Of a stretch of 64,000 nucleotides of DNA, positions 26,421 through 34,632 are shown in pieces (the first letter of the stretch is position 1; each line of letters begins with the position of its first letter). The translations under genes were made by a program, and so were the position numbers. The notes below the pieces were generated by a model. The model saw nothing but the letters and a program-made list of their open reading frames with translations. It made no database searches and was not told where the DNA came from. Source of the stretch: Chloroflexota bacterium (lineage in GTDB: Bacteria > Chloroflexota > Anaerolineae > UBA1429); contig JAAYDC010000015.1 in the NCBI GenBank assembly GCA_012729455.1, forward strand, positions 62,001 to 126,000, written 5' to 3'.

Positions 26421-26456
26421 AAAGGGCACCATTGCACCGATGGTGGCCTTTTTTTC
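26421..26456 (+). terminator. Riboswitch expression-platform terminator
   Basis: AAAGG-G-CACCAT pairs with ATGGTG-G-CCTTT (a single G/G mismatch), seven-base loop, then a run of T. The gene's ribosome site begins ~20 bases later. Confidence 0.85.
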
Positions 26457-26483
26457 GTTCGCGTGGTCACTAGGGGAGGAGAG

Positions 26484-28742
26484 ATGTCCAAACGCGAAAG
26501 AATAGCCTCAGATCGCCTGGTGCTGATGCCAGGCGACCTGCCGAGTGAAGTGATCCATCAGCTCAGAGAGCGTGGCAGCTCAAGCGAGCTGGTACGGTTG
26601 CTAGTCCAATCTGACTTGGCACCCGACGGAACGTTTGGCGAGCAATGGCTGATTATTGATCACCACGACCTGTGGGTGCTCAATCGCACACCCGAAAACG
26701 AGGTCAGAGTACGCTACCGTTTTGCCCTCGATGACATTACTGCAGCCAAGGTCGAACGCTGTGTCGGTAATGGCCTGATCGAGATCACCGTCGGTGAGCA
26801 GCCGCATGTGCTCTTGCACTATTCCAACGAGCTGACCAACCGCTTTGGCCGTGTAGCCCACTATCTGCAGACGCGCGCCGAAGATGGCCCCAACACTCCC
26901 ATACCCGACCCGGATGCCGATAGTCACCGCTGTCTGACGTGTAACCGTCTGCTGGTGGATACCTCGTCCAAGGTATGTCCCAACTGCGTGCAGCGCGGGC
27001 GCATTTTCCGGCGCCTGATGGAGATCGCACGACCTTACTGGGGCGGAATGGTGCTGGTATTTATGTTTCTGGCGGCCGGCGTGTTGCTCGATCTGATTCC
27101 CCCTTACCTCACAAGGCTTCTGATCGATGACGCCCTCGGCGGTAATGGCAACGCCCAAATGCTCTTGTATGTTGTGCTGGCCTTGTTGGGTGTGCGCATC
27201 CTGCGCGTGCTGGTCACGATCGGCTCCAGCCTTTCGACGATCAACGTCAGCTCGCGCTTTACTTCCTATATCCGTGACCAGCTCTTTAGCCATATCAAGA
27301 ACCTGCCGATCGAATATTTCGACAAAAACCAGATCGGCCGCCTGATGACGCGCATCAATACGGATACATCCGAGCTGCAGGGATTGGTCTCACAGATCAC
27401 AACCTTTATCCTCGACCTTTTGTTAGTGATTGGCATCGGTGTGGTGCTCTTTAGCATGTCGCCCTCGCTGGGCCTGTACGTGCTTATCCCGACCCCCTTT
27501 GTGATCGTGGCAGCTTACTTTTATTACCGCTACATGCGCCCCTACTTTGAGCGGGTGTGGATCGCACGCTGGCGCCTGAACGCCATGCTCAACACTTTTC
27601 TTTCGGGCGTACGCGTGGTCAAGGCCTTTGCCCAGGAGGGCCTGGAAAACGAGCGCTACCGCTCACGTAACGGCCAGGTGTTAAAGTCGCAGTTACAGGT
27701 CGACTTGGCCTGGAGCAAGTTTTTCCCGTTCCTTTCGTTTGCCTTCTCAGCCGGCGGGCTGATCATCTGGTATGCCGGCGGGCGTTCAGTCCTCGAGGGC
27801 AAGATCTCGCTGGGCATGCTGATGGCCTTTTTGAACTACCTGGGTATGTTCTATGGCCCGCTTTCGAACCTTACAAACGTCTCGCAAACCATGAACCGCT
27901 TTATGACGATTTCTCAGCGCACTTTTGAGATGCTCGATGAAGAACCGCAGCCCGAGGTCGATCACCCGGTAGCCAAGCCCTCGTTGGTTGGTCGGATTGA
28001 GTTCGACCACGTGACCTTTGGCTACGATCCCTACTATCCGGTGCTCAAGGACCTGTCGTTCAAGATCGAGCCGGGCGAAATGATCGGCGTGGTCGGGCAC
28101 AGCGGGGCGGGCAAAACCACGCTCATCAACATGCTTTGCCGCTTTTACGACGTCAACTCGGGCGCCATCCGCATCGATGGCGTTGACATCCGGCAGCTCT
28201 CGATGGACGAGATCCGCAAGCAAATCGGCCTGGTGCTGCAGCAACCCTTCCTGTTCCGCGGCACAATCGCCGAGAACATCGCTTACGGCCAGCCAGATGC
28301 CTCGCGCGAAGAGATCCTGGTGGCGGCCAAGGCAGCCAACGCACATGGGTTTATCACCATGCTGCCCGAGGGCTATGACACCATCGTGGGCGAAGGAGGC
28401 ACCGGTCTCTCGGGCGGTGAGCTGCAGCGCGTATCGATAGCGCGCGCCATCCTGCACAATCCGCGTATCCTGATCCTGGATGAGGCCACCTCCTCGGTCG
28501 ACACCGAGACCGAACGCCAGATTCAGGAAGCGCTCGATTCGCTCGTCAAAGGCCGCACCACCATCGCGATCGCCCACCGCCTCTCGACGCTCTATAACGC
28601 CGACCGTATCATGGTGTTGAGCCACGGTAAGCTCGAAGAACAGGGGAAGCCGATGGAACTGATGGAGAGCAAGGGTGCCTTTTATAACCTGGTGCAGCTG
28701 CAAACTCAGTTCGCCAGCCTGGAACGTGCGGCGGCGCTGTGA
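26484..28742 (+). CDS. ABC exporter with N-terminal zinc ribbon (DUF1854-associated type)
   Basis: 752 residues. Residues 1-~140 form a soluble PH/GRAM-like domain; a CLTC...CPNC zinc ribbon lies at about 150-173; six membrane helices of a type I exporter span ~185-480; the nucleotide-binding domain has Walker A GHSGAGKTTL (about 538), signature LSGGELQRVSIARA (about 642) and Walker B ILILDEATSSVD. A half-size exporter, so a homodimer. The DUF1854 gene directly downstream matches transporters named as cyanophycin-metabolism associated, though no cyanophycin gene is present. ATG 26484 follows GGGAGGAG. Expression is under the c-di-AMP riboswitch. Confidence 0.88.
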   Translation: MSKRERIASDRLVLMPGDLPSEVIHQLRERGSSSELVRLLVQSDLAPDGTFGEQWLIIDHHDLWVLNRTPENEVRVRYRFALDDITAAKVERCVGNGLIEITVGEQPHVLLHYSNELTNRFGRVAHYLQTRAEDGPNTPIPDPDADSHRCLTCNRLLVDTSSKVCPNCVQRGRIFRRLMEIARPYWGGMVLVFMFLAAGVLLDLIPPYLTRLLIDDALGGNGNAQMLLYVVLALLGVRILRVLVTIGSSLSTINVSSRFTSYIRDQLFSHIKNLPIEYFDKNQIGRLMTRINTDTSELQGLVSQITTFILDLLLVIGIGVVLFSMSPSLGLYVLIPTPFVIVAAYFYYRYMRPYFERVWIARWRLNAMLNTFLSGVRVVKAFAQEGLENERYRSRNGQVLKSQLQVDLAWSKFFPFLSFAFSAGGLIIWYAGGRSVLEGKISLGMLMAFLNYLGMFYGPLSNLTNVSQTMNRFMTISQRTFEMLDEEPQPEVDHPVAKPSLVGRIEFDHVTFGYDPYYPVLKDLSFKIEPGEMIGVVGHSGAGKTTLINMLCRFYDVNSGAIRIDGVDIRQLSMDEIRKQIGLVLQQPFLFRGTIAENIAYGQPDASREEILVAAKAANAHGFITMLPEGYDTIVGEGGTGLSGGELQRVSIARAILHNPRILILDEATSSVDTETERQIQEALDSLVKGRTTIAIAHRLSTLYNADRIMVLSHGKLEEQGKPMELMESKGAFYNLVQLQTQFASLERAAAL

Positions 28743-29284
28743 TGGAAGACCCTACCACCACAAAGGCAGCTCCGCGGTCGTTCGAGATCAACCACCTCGA
28801 TCCTGCTACGCTCTCTTTCAAGCGTCAGGGCGACACGTTATCGCTGGTCACCGGCGATGGCACCACCTATCAGCGAGTAGTGCTGCGCTCATGTTTTCCG
28901 GTCTCACAGGATGATCGCTACCTTTCGGTGCGCGATGCCAACATCGAGGAACAGCCTGAGATCGGCATCATCGACAACTGGCAGGAGCTACCAGAGGAAT
29001 CCAAACGGGCTGTCGCCGAAGAGCTTGAGCTGTATTACTTTGTGCCCGAGATCCAGCGCGTCGTAAAGCTGAAAAAAGAGTTTGGCTTTATCTACTGGAC
29101 GGTGGAGACCAACAAAGGCCCCAGAGAGTTCGTGATGCGCGACAGTGTGGTGCATTTTGCCCGCGAGGTTCAGCCTAACCGCTGGCTGATCATTGACGTC
29201 AACCAGGCACGTTACGAGATCAAGAATGTCATGGAACTCGACCAGCACAGCCGCAACCTGGTCAAGCGCTTCCTATACCTGTAA
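28742..29284 (+). CDS. DUF1854-family protein
   Basis: 180 residues, soluble. Two conserved halves are recognisable: the N-terminal VVLRSCFPVSQDDRYLSVRD..EIGIIDNW and the C-terminal FIYWTVETNKGPREFVMRD..LIIDVNQARYEI. The family has no known biochemical activity but regularly sits beside an exporter of this type. The ATG overlaps the exporter's TGA by one base (TGATG), so they are translationally coupled. A GTG one codon earlier is possible. The 3' end overlaps the convergent phospholipase-like gene by 23 bases. Confidence 0.85.
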   Translation: MEDPTTTKAAPRSFEINHLDPATLSFKRQGDTLSLVTGDGTTYQRVVLRSCFPVSQDDRYLSVRDANIEEQPEIGIIDNWQELPEESKRAVAEELELYYFVPEIQRVVKLKKEFGFIYWTVETNKGPREFVMRDSVVHFAREVQPNRWLIIDVNQARYEIKNVMELDQHSRNLVKRFLYL

Positions 29285-30026
29285 CGTCGCCCAGTGGCGC
29301 GTGAAAGGGCTGCAGGTCATCTGGTGTGAGCAGGCACAGCGCGCTCGGTTCGTCATCCAGTGATGCGTCCGGCAGCTGCGCGAGGATGTGCTCGATCTTG
29401 CGGCTTGATTCGGCAACACACCGATCCATCGTGGCGCGGTTTAGGTACGGGTAAGAACGCCGGGCATCTGCCACGGTGCCGTCTGTATAGTAGGCGCAGA
29501 TATACCCCAACTGATCCAGATATGCCCCCCTATCGAGCAGTTCCAGCCATGGCTGAAGCTCGGGCAAGCCCACACTCATGCGCCAGAACACACTCTCAGG
29601 ATGCTCTGCCAGGTAGAGGCGATCAAGATCGTACCAATCCTCTTTGAGCACATTCCAGGCAGCACTGCCCCTTTCAGCAAAGAGCACTTTATGTTCACTG
29701 CGGCTGGAAGATTCGATGTGCACAATCCACAGGTTGTCGGCCAACAGATGTGTAAAGTACCCCAATAAAAAAGCATATTCCGCTGTTTCCGGTTCAACCG
29801 CCTGCAGGTATGTGCGGAAATAGTCAAGGTCGGCGATGCGCGGACGCAACGGCTGAGGACGCAGAAAATGCGTCACCTCTTTAGGAGGAATAAAGGCGGT
29901 CCAGTCGGCATTTGGCCGTCCTGAATCGGGGGCCAGGTTGCCACAGGTAAAAACCAGGGCGTGCTCAGCCAGCACGTGCGCGGATAGTGCCTCAGCTACC
30001 CGCAGATGATAGATCCAACTGCCCAA
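29262..30026 (-). CDS. Zinc-dependent phospholipase C family protein
   Basis: 254 residues, no signal peptide. The start GSWIYHLRVAEAL, GNLAPDSG and LLGYFTHLLADNLW match the all-helical Zn_dep_PLPC fold, in which His and Asp residues hold three zinc ions. Usual length for cytoplasmic family members; activity on lipids is not certain, as many homologues have unknown substrates. The start is TTG 30026 (weak ribosome site). It follows the methyltransferase by nine bases on the same strand and is likely co-transcribed. Confidence 0.72.
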   Translation of the reverse strand: MGSWIYHLRVAEALSAHVLAEHALVFTCGNLAPDSGRPNADWTAFIPPKEVTHFLRPQPLRPRIADLDYFRTYLQAVEPETAEYAFLLGYFTHLLADNLWIVHIESSSRSEHKVLFAERGSAAWNVLKEDWYDLDRLYLAEHPESVFWRMSVGLPELQPWLELLDRGAYLDQLGYICAYYTDGTVADARRSYPYLNRATMDRCVAESSRKIEHILAQLPDASLDDEPSALCLLTPDDLQPFHAPLGDVTGIGSA

Positions 30027-30035
30027 GAGGCTGTC

Positions 30036-30890
30036 TCAGCCCGCTAGAGTAGCGCGCAGGCCAAACAACAACGGCAGATCCTGCGGCAAGTCCGCCGGCG
30101 GATACAGGCGCTTGTCCGGCTTGAGCTGCATACCAGGCAGCAGAAGGCAGCCATTGGTGTATGGATATTCGCGCAAGGCCGTCAGCTGTAAACCCGCCTC
30201 CAGCACGGAAGTGACAATATCGGCCAGGTTCCAGCCATATTCCCAGACACCGTGCGGGTTGGGGGGCGCGTCCACCTCAATATAACCGCTGACCGCCAGC
30301 AGCTCGCCAGACATGCCCACATAGTCACCGACGCCTTCAGGATAGAAAACCGGCGCACGCCCGGATGCTTTTCTGGCCAAACTCCAGTCATCGTCGAGAT
30401 AGTTAAAAAGCGGATGAAAATCGACGAGCACCAACGCGCCGCCCGGCGCGAGCACCGACTTTACGCCTTTAGCCCACAGTACCAGATCCGAGAGCCAGCA
30501 CAACGCCCCATAAGAAGAGAACACAATGTCGAATTGCTCGCCGCGCGCAGCCGCCTGTGGCAGCCAGTCGAAAACGTCGTCACGCACGAAATCGGCAGCA
30601 ATGCCGCTATCAGCTGCCAACTGGCGGGCAAAAGCGATCGCTTCGTCACTGATATCCACACCTGTAAGCGTGGCGCCCAGCACCGCCAGGCTGAGGGTAT
30701 CCTGGCCGCTGTTACACTGCAGATGCACGATGCGCTTGCCGGCCACATCACCGAGCAGCTCGAGCTCCTCGGGAAAGAGAGTCGAGCCCCCGCCCGCCAG
30801 GTGGGCGGCCTGATCGAGCTTGTGGGCGTTATGCACCGCGGTGATATAGTTCCACGATCTACGGTTTTGCTGATGGTGTTCGCTGTTCAT
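30036..30890 (-). CDS. Class I SAM-dependent methyltransferase
   Basis: 284 residues. Motif I is degenerate but clear: VHLQCNSGQDTLSLA, followed by GVDISDEAI (acidic loop) and FDIVFSSYGALCWL (motif III/IV), with PGGALVLVDFHP. The HLQCNSGQDT version is typical of a small-molecule methyltransferase subfamily. Substrate unknown. The start is ATG 30890 with AAGGAA upstream, driven by a leftward TTAGAA (30939-30934), 17 bases, TATAAT (30916-30911). Confidence 0.82.
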   Translation of the reverse strand: MNSEHHQQNRRSWNYITAVHNAHKLDQAAHLAGGGSTLFPEELELLGDVAGKRIVHLQCNSGQDTLSLAVLGATLTGVDISDEAIAFARQLAADSGIAADFVRDDVFDWLPQAAARGEQFDIVFSSYGALCWLSDLVLWAKGVKSVLAPGGALVLVDFHPLFNYLDDDWSLARKASGRAPVFYPEGVGDYVGMSGELLAVSGYIEVDAPPNPHGVWEYGWNLADIVTSVLEAGLQLTALREYPYTNGCLLLPGMQLKPDKRLYPPADLPQDLPLLFGLRATLAG

Positions 30891-30910
30891 ACTGGTTCCT
30901 TGTGCGGGTC

Positions 30911-30939
30911 ATTATACACCAGCCCGTCAGGTGTTCTAA
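30911..30939 (-). promoter_or_regulatory. Promoter of the methyltransferase-phospholipase pair
   Basis: TTAGAA, 17 bases, perfect TATAAT reading leftward. Confidence 0.55.
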
Positions 30940-30948
30940 ACAGATTGT

Positions 30949-30976
30949 TTGAAGATCATCACGTTTACACTATACT
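30949..30976 (+). promoter_or_regulatory. Promoter of the small protein-acyltransferase pair
   Basis: TTGAAG, 16 bases, TATACT. Only four bases separate the -10 from GTG 30981, so transcription would begin at the start codon or just inside it. Confidence 0.55.
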
Positions 30977-30980
30977 GCAT

Positions 30981-31217
30981 GTGACTCCGCAGCGTTGCGC
31001 CGTCACCCAACCTGAGAGTAAAGCAGGCAAGTTGTTCAAGATCACCGTGAATCCCGTCAAGGAGCGTGGTAACGGCGCCGCCACAATCCCTGTTATCCGC
31101 TACCGTCTGAGTGAACCGCAGTTCGGCTATGACCTCGTAGAGACGGCCGTCCCCGGCTTTGTCGGGATCCTGCCGCACATGCTCAGCATCATCTACCAAC
31201 CGCAGGCCTGTGCGTGA
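30981..31217 (+). CDS. Small uncharacterised protein (78 aa)
   Basis: A short open frame beginning with GTG and ending TGA at 31217, where the last bases overlap the GTG start of the acyltransferase (GTGA). Strong G/C preference at third codon positions supports real coding. The product is basic at first (SKAGKLFKITVNPVKERG), then neutral/hydrophobic with YDLVETAVPGFVGILPHMLS; no signal peptide, cysteine motif or domain is recognised. Coupling to the acyltransferase suggests a lipid-metabolism partner. Function unknown. Confidence 0.6.
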   Translation: MTPQRCAVTQPESKAGKLFKITVNPVKERGNGAATIPVIRYRLSEPQFGYDLVETAVPGFVGILPHMLSIIYQPQACA

Positions 31218-31894
31218 CATTTAAAAACCGCGCCGTCAATGCCATCTTGCGGGTTATCCTGCGTACCGCCTGCCGCACCGAGTTGAGCCAACTTGACAAG
31301 GTGCCACAGCAGGGGCCGATGATCATCGCCGTCAACCACATCAACTTTCTCGAAGTGCCGATGATCGCCAGCCATGTGCAGCCCAAACCGCTGACAGCCT
31401 TTATCAAGGCTGAAACCTGGCAAAACCCGCTACTGGCCTGGCTGTTTGACACCTGGGGCGGCATCCCACTGCACCGCGGTGAGGGCGATCTGACGGCCTT
31501 TCGTGTGGCCGAGCGCGCCTTGGCCGATGGGCGGTTGCTGGCGATCGCGCCTGAGGGCACGCGCAGTCCTACAGCCAGCCTGCAGCGCGCCCATCCTGGC
31601 ATTGTACTGCTGGCGCAGCGCACCGGCGCGCCGATTTTGCCGCTGGTCTATTACGGCCACGAAGACATCAAGCGCAATCTCAAGCGCTTACGGCGCACCC
31701 CTTTTTATGTGGCAGTGGGTGATCCGTTTACCCTGGTGCTGCCCGAGCGCCCCAGCGCCGACGAACGGCAGACGGTCGCCGACGAGATCATGTGTCGCCT
31801 TGCCGAGTTACTGCCGGAAAAGTACCGCGGGGTTTATGCCGACCTCTCGCAGGCCAGTTCGCACTACCTGGCGCCGCTGGATCCGCAGCTCTAG
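31214..31894 (+). CDS. PlsC-like 1-acyl-glycerol-3-phosphate acyltransferase, HX4E variant
   Basis: 226 residues. The acyltransferase fold shows NHINFLEVP where HX4D is usual (Glu in place of the catalytic-relay Asp), GGIPLHRGEGD, APEGTRSP (the EGTRS phosphate motif) and a final VGDPF. A cytoplasmic-face membrane enzyme using acyl donors to make phosphatidate or related lipids. The Asp-to-Glu change is conservative and may define a subfamily. The start is GTG 31214 overlapping the small protein's stop. Its TAG stop shares a CTAG with the convergent AEC gene. Confidence 0.85.
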   Translation: MTFKNRAVNAILRVILRTACRTELSQLDKVPQQGPMIIAVNHINFLEVPMIASHVQPKPLTAFIKAETWQNPLLAWLFDTWGGIPLHRGEGDLTAFRVAERALADGRLLAIAPEGTRSPTASLQRAHPGIVLLAQRTGAPILPLVYYGHEDIKRNLKRLRRTPFYVAVGDPFTLVLPERPSADERQTVADEIMCRLAELLPEKYRGVYADLSQASSHYLAPLDPQL

Positions 31895-32782
31895 CCGACG
31901 GGATACCAGGTGCGCAAGAGGTAGGGCAAAAAACTGATCACCACCACGCTAACCACGACCGTGAACGATATACAAGCGGCGGCCAACTCTGCATCCAGGC
32001 CTTCAGAGCTGGAATAGATCAGCGGTGTAGCGCCTACCGGCAAGCTCGCCAGAGTGGTTATCAGCACGGTTTCCATGTTGCCCAAGCCCACCAGGCGTAC
32101 TAGCGCCCAGCCCAACAGCCCGCCCAGCACCATACGGATGAATGCTACCAATAAGACCTGGCGCAACTGCGACATGCGCGGTATCAGGTAGGTGCCCACC
32201 GAGATCATCATCAGGGGGGTATTGGCGGCAGCCAGGCGGTCGGTGACATCCGCCACCACGCCCGTAATGGGAATGCGCAGGAGTGAGAGCGCCACCCCTG
32301 CTATCACCGCCCAGATCAGCGGCGTTTTGAGGATCGCCAGCAAGCTGCCGGAGAGGTTCTGCCGCCCGCGCGTGCCATACGCCTGGGCGATCCACAGCGC
32401 CGCCGTGCTGATAAAAAGCACATTACCGATATCGTACATTGCCACGCGCGCTACGCCTGCATCGCCGTATAGGATCTGCCCGAGCGGGTAACCCATCACT
32501 ACCAACCCGACCATTGAGATCAGCATTGTGCCGCGCACAGCGCGGCTGGAGACGTTGCGTGTGAGCAGCCAGACGATACACATCAGCATGATCGGCAAGC
32601 CCATCGACCGAGAGGCGCATACGCGCCAGGGAGGTAAGGATCGCCACGGGGATGGTGACATAGTAGCCCACCCGCGTGAGGGCCTGGCGTGAATCGGCGC
32701 TCACCAGGTTGGTGATGCGCAGCGCAAAGCCAATGGCGATCAGTATGGCGATCGGGGCGACGTCGAGTAGGGCTTGTCTCAT
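31891..32782 (-). pseudogene. AEC-family transporter, frameshifted
   Basis: The N-terminal part (from ATG 32782: ALLDVAPIAILIAIGFALR..VGYYVTIPVAILTSLARMRLSV) and the C-terminal part (GLPIMLMCIVWLL through 31891) together make a normal ten-helix auxin-efflux-carrier-family permease of ~295 residues, but they lie in different frames. The break is at about 32590-32610, near GATGGGCTTGCC. Either a real frameshift or a residual assembly indel. Members export small organic anions. The final TAG shares CTAG with the acyltransferase gene. Confidence 0.75.
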
Positions 32783-32792
32783 GCAGAGCGCT

Positions 32793-33611
32793 CTAGATGG
32801 ATGATATTCGAACCGCCTCGCCGGGCTCGCCGATCCAGCAGTGCCGGTCAGGGTATTTAACGGTCAGGTAATCGGCAAACAGCTGCGGATCCTCGCTGTT
32901 GTGCGCAAACATGCCATAGTGGGCCGGCACCACCAGCCGGGCCTGCAGAGCACCAGCCAGATCGACGGCTTCCTGATAGGTCATGTTGCCGATCGTGTTG
33001 CTGCTCAGGCGCACGGCATCGCGACCGTTGATCGGCACGAACATCAGGTCGAATTGCCATTGACTGAGCTTACTCTAGTAGCCCTCATAGATGCAGGTAT
33101 CGCCGCAGTGCAGGATGGTAAAGCCGCCCAGCTGGATGATATAGCTCAGGTAGGGGTAGCCGGTCGTGTCGGAATGATCGAGGAATTCGTGGGTTGCCGC
33201 TACCGCCTGAACACGCATCCCGCCAGCCTCGTCTTCATAGGTCAGGCCTTCGTCCATACCTACGAGGCGTTCGCGCGGCACCCCCAGCTTGGCAGCGTGG
33301 TCGAGAGAGCCGCGCGGCACCAGAAAGCGCGCCTGCGGCGAGGCACTGGCGATGCCCGGAAAGGCCACTGGGTCGATGTGGTCACCGTGCGGATGGGTGC
33401 CCAGCACAAGGTCGGCGTGTTTGATCTCGGCCGGATCCAGCAGCGGCGGCACCAGGCGGGTTTCGCCCGGCGCCAGATAGGCATCGATGTAGAGGATGCG
33501 ATCGGCAGCCTTGATCACATACCCGAGCTGTCCCAACCACCAGAAGGCCAGTTCATCTGGTGCGAGGCTGCACGCATCGATCTCGGCGATCAGTTCCCCA
33601 TGCGTCTTGAT
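32793..33611 (-). pseudogene. UlaG-like MBL-fold hydrolase interrupted by an in-frame amber codon
   Basis: A continuous frame encodes LAFWWLGQLGYVIK, GTHPHGDHIDP (intact HxHxDH), ATHEF, HCGDTCIYEGY, then TAG (33077-33075), and resumes without frame change as SKLSQWQFDLMFVPINGRDA to the VVPAHYG motif. Removing one stop gives a full ~270-residue metal-dependent hydrolase. No ATG/GTG exists at the expected N-terminus (KTHGELIAEIDA); an ATC occupies the start position (33611-33609) at good distance from GGAGG. Both defects suggest inactivation. It lies 17 bases after larC. Confidence 0.75.
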
Positions 33612-33628
33612 GGCAACACCTCCGCGTG

Positions 33629-34516
33629 CTAGTGGCTGTGAGGATGGTCGTGGCCATGCTTGTGGTCATGAGCATGAGTATGCGCGTGCCCGTGAGCGTG
33701 GTCGTGATCATGAGCATGGATGTGGTCTGAGCCACTGGTATGGCTGTGGGTGTGCGCGCTACTGACTGGCGTATGGCGCGCGGGAGGCAGGTCCAGCTCT
33801 TCGCCGATCCACACTCGCACCACATTAGCCCACGGCAGCTCCTTTTTACCCATGCCGTAACCCACCTTCTGGATGCGCATGGCCGGCTGGCGGAACTCGG
33901 CCAGGCTGCCAAGCAAACCCGCGCCCGTGGGGGTGACCAGCTCGATCTGCGCCGACGAGGGAATCGTAGGGGCTTGTGCACGTGCCAGCAATGCCAGGGT
34001 AGCCGCTGCTGGCAGCGGCATCATGCCGTGCGCGATGTGAATCATCCCGAGGCCCAGAGGTAGCGGAGACGCATAAACCTTCTCGATGCCCAGCGCCTCA
34101 AGGGCCAGCGCAAATCCGACGATGTCGACCAGCGAATCCACCGCCGATAGCTCGTGAAAGTGCACCTCGTCGGGGGCCAGGCCATGGATTGCGCCCTCCA
34201 CCTCGGCGATGGCAGTAAAAACCGCCAGGCTTTGGCCGGTGACACGTTCTGAAAGACCGCTGGCTGCCAGCAACCTGCGCACCGCAGGCAGAGAGCGGGC
34301 GGGCTGCGAATCGTGCGGGTCGTGCACCGTCAGGGTAGTAGCGGTAATGCCGTGCTGGATAGCACGTTCGCTCGTTACCAGATCGCTGCTCAACCCGAGA
34401 CTGCCGATGCCCTCATGCAGGGCTTTCAGCTCAAAACCAGCGTCCAGCAAGGCGCTCAGGAGCATGTCACCGCTGGCGCCCGAAAAGCAATCAAAGAAGA
34501 CAACTGTCTGACCCAT
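33629..34516 (-). CDS. larC: LarC N-terminal (LarC1) nickel-pincer cofactor protein with His-rich tail
   Basis: 295 residues. FFDCFSGASGDMLLSALLDAG, EVHFHELSAVDSLVDIVG, and ELVTPTGAGLL are signature LarC motifs. LarC uses CTP to insert nickel into the pyridinium cofactor of lactate racemase-type enzymes. Full-length LarC is ~400 residues; here the C-terminal CTP-binding half (LarC2) is missing and the chain ends in ~50 residues holding 20 histidines. ATG 34516 follows GGAGG. There is no room for a LarC2 frame because the MBL gene begins 17 bases later. No larA, larB or larE is visible. Confidence 0.82.
   Translation of the reverse strand: MGQTVVFFDCFSGASGDMLLSALLDAGFELKALHEGIGSLGLSSDLVTSERAIQHGITATTLTVHDPHDSQPARSLPAVRRLLAASGLSERVTGQSLAVFTAIAEVEGAIHGLAPDEVHFHELSAVDSLVDIVGFALALEALGIEKVYASPLPLGLGMIHIAHGMMPLPAAATLALLARAQAPTIPSSAQIELVTPTGAGLLGSLAEFRQPAMRIQKVGYGMGKKELPWANVVRVWIGEELDLPPARHTPVSSAHTHSHTSGSDHIHAHDHDHAHGHAHTHAHDHKHGHDHPHSH
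33632..33775 (-). repeat. Low-complexity His-codon tract in larC
   Basis: Alternating CAT/CAC codons with GAC, GCT and GGC give a run of xH dipeptides (20 His in about 50 residues). It encodes a metal-binding tail and is also a recombination- and error-prone tract. Confidence 0.85.
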
Positions 34517-34595
34517 CTGTTTGCAAGCCTCCAATATGTCGTCAATCACACATTATAGGGCTTGGTACCTGCTGGTCAACCTCTGCGAGAGGCGC

Positions 34596-34624
34596 TTGAC
34601 ACATCCTGATCCTCGTGATACATT
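34596..34624 (+). promoter_or_regulatory. Promoter of the DUF1015-serA operon
   Basis: Perfect TTGACA, 17 bases, TACATT; expected +1 near 34631, giving a ~95-base leader. Confidence 0.7.
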
Positions 34625-34632
34625 ATCCGCAA

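Noticed and set aside
26418-28742. Cyanophycin metabolism as the role of the exporter
   Set aside because: No cyanophycin synthetase or cyanophycinase is present; only the family name suggests it.
30252-30980. Long rightward frame covering the methyltransferase region before the small protein
   Set aside because: It is the antisense shadow of the methyltransferase; only the part after 30981 has independent coding signs.
33075-33077. Amber codon as pyrrolysine or programmed read-through
   Set aside because: No pyl genes are visible, many genes here end in TAG, and the same gene also lacks a start codon.
33629-33700. Programmed frameshift joining LarC1 to LarC2, as known in Lactobacillus
   Set aside because: No LarC2-like frame follows; the downstream bases encode the MBL hydrolase.
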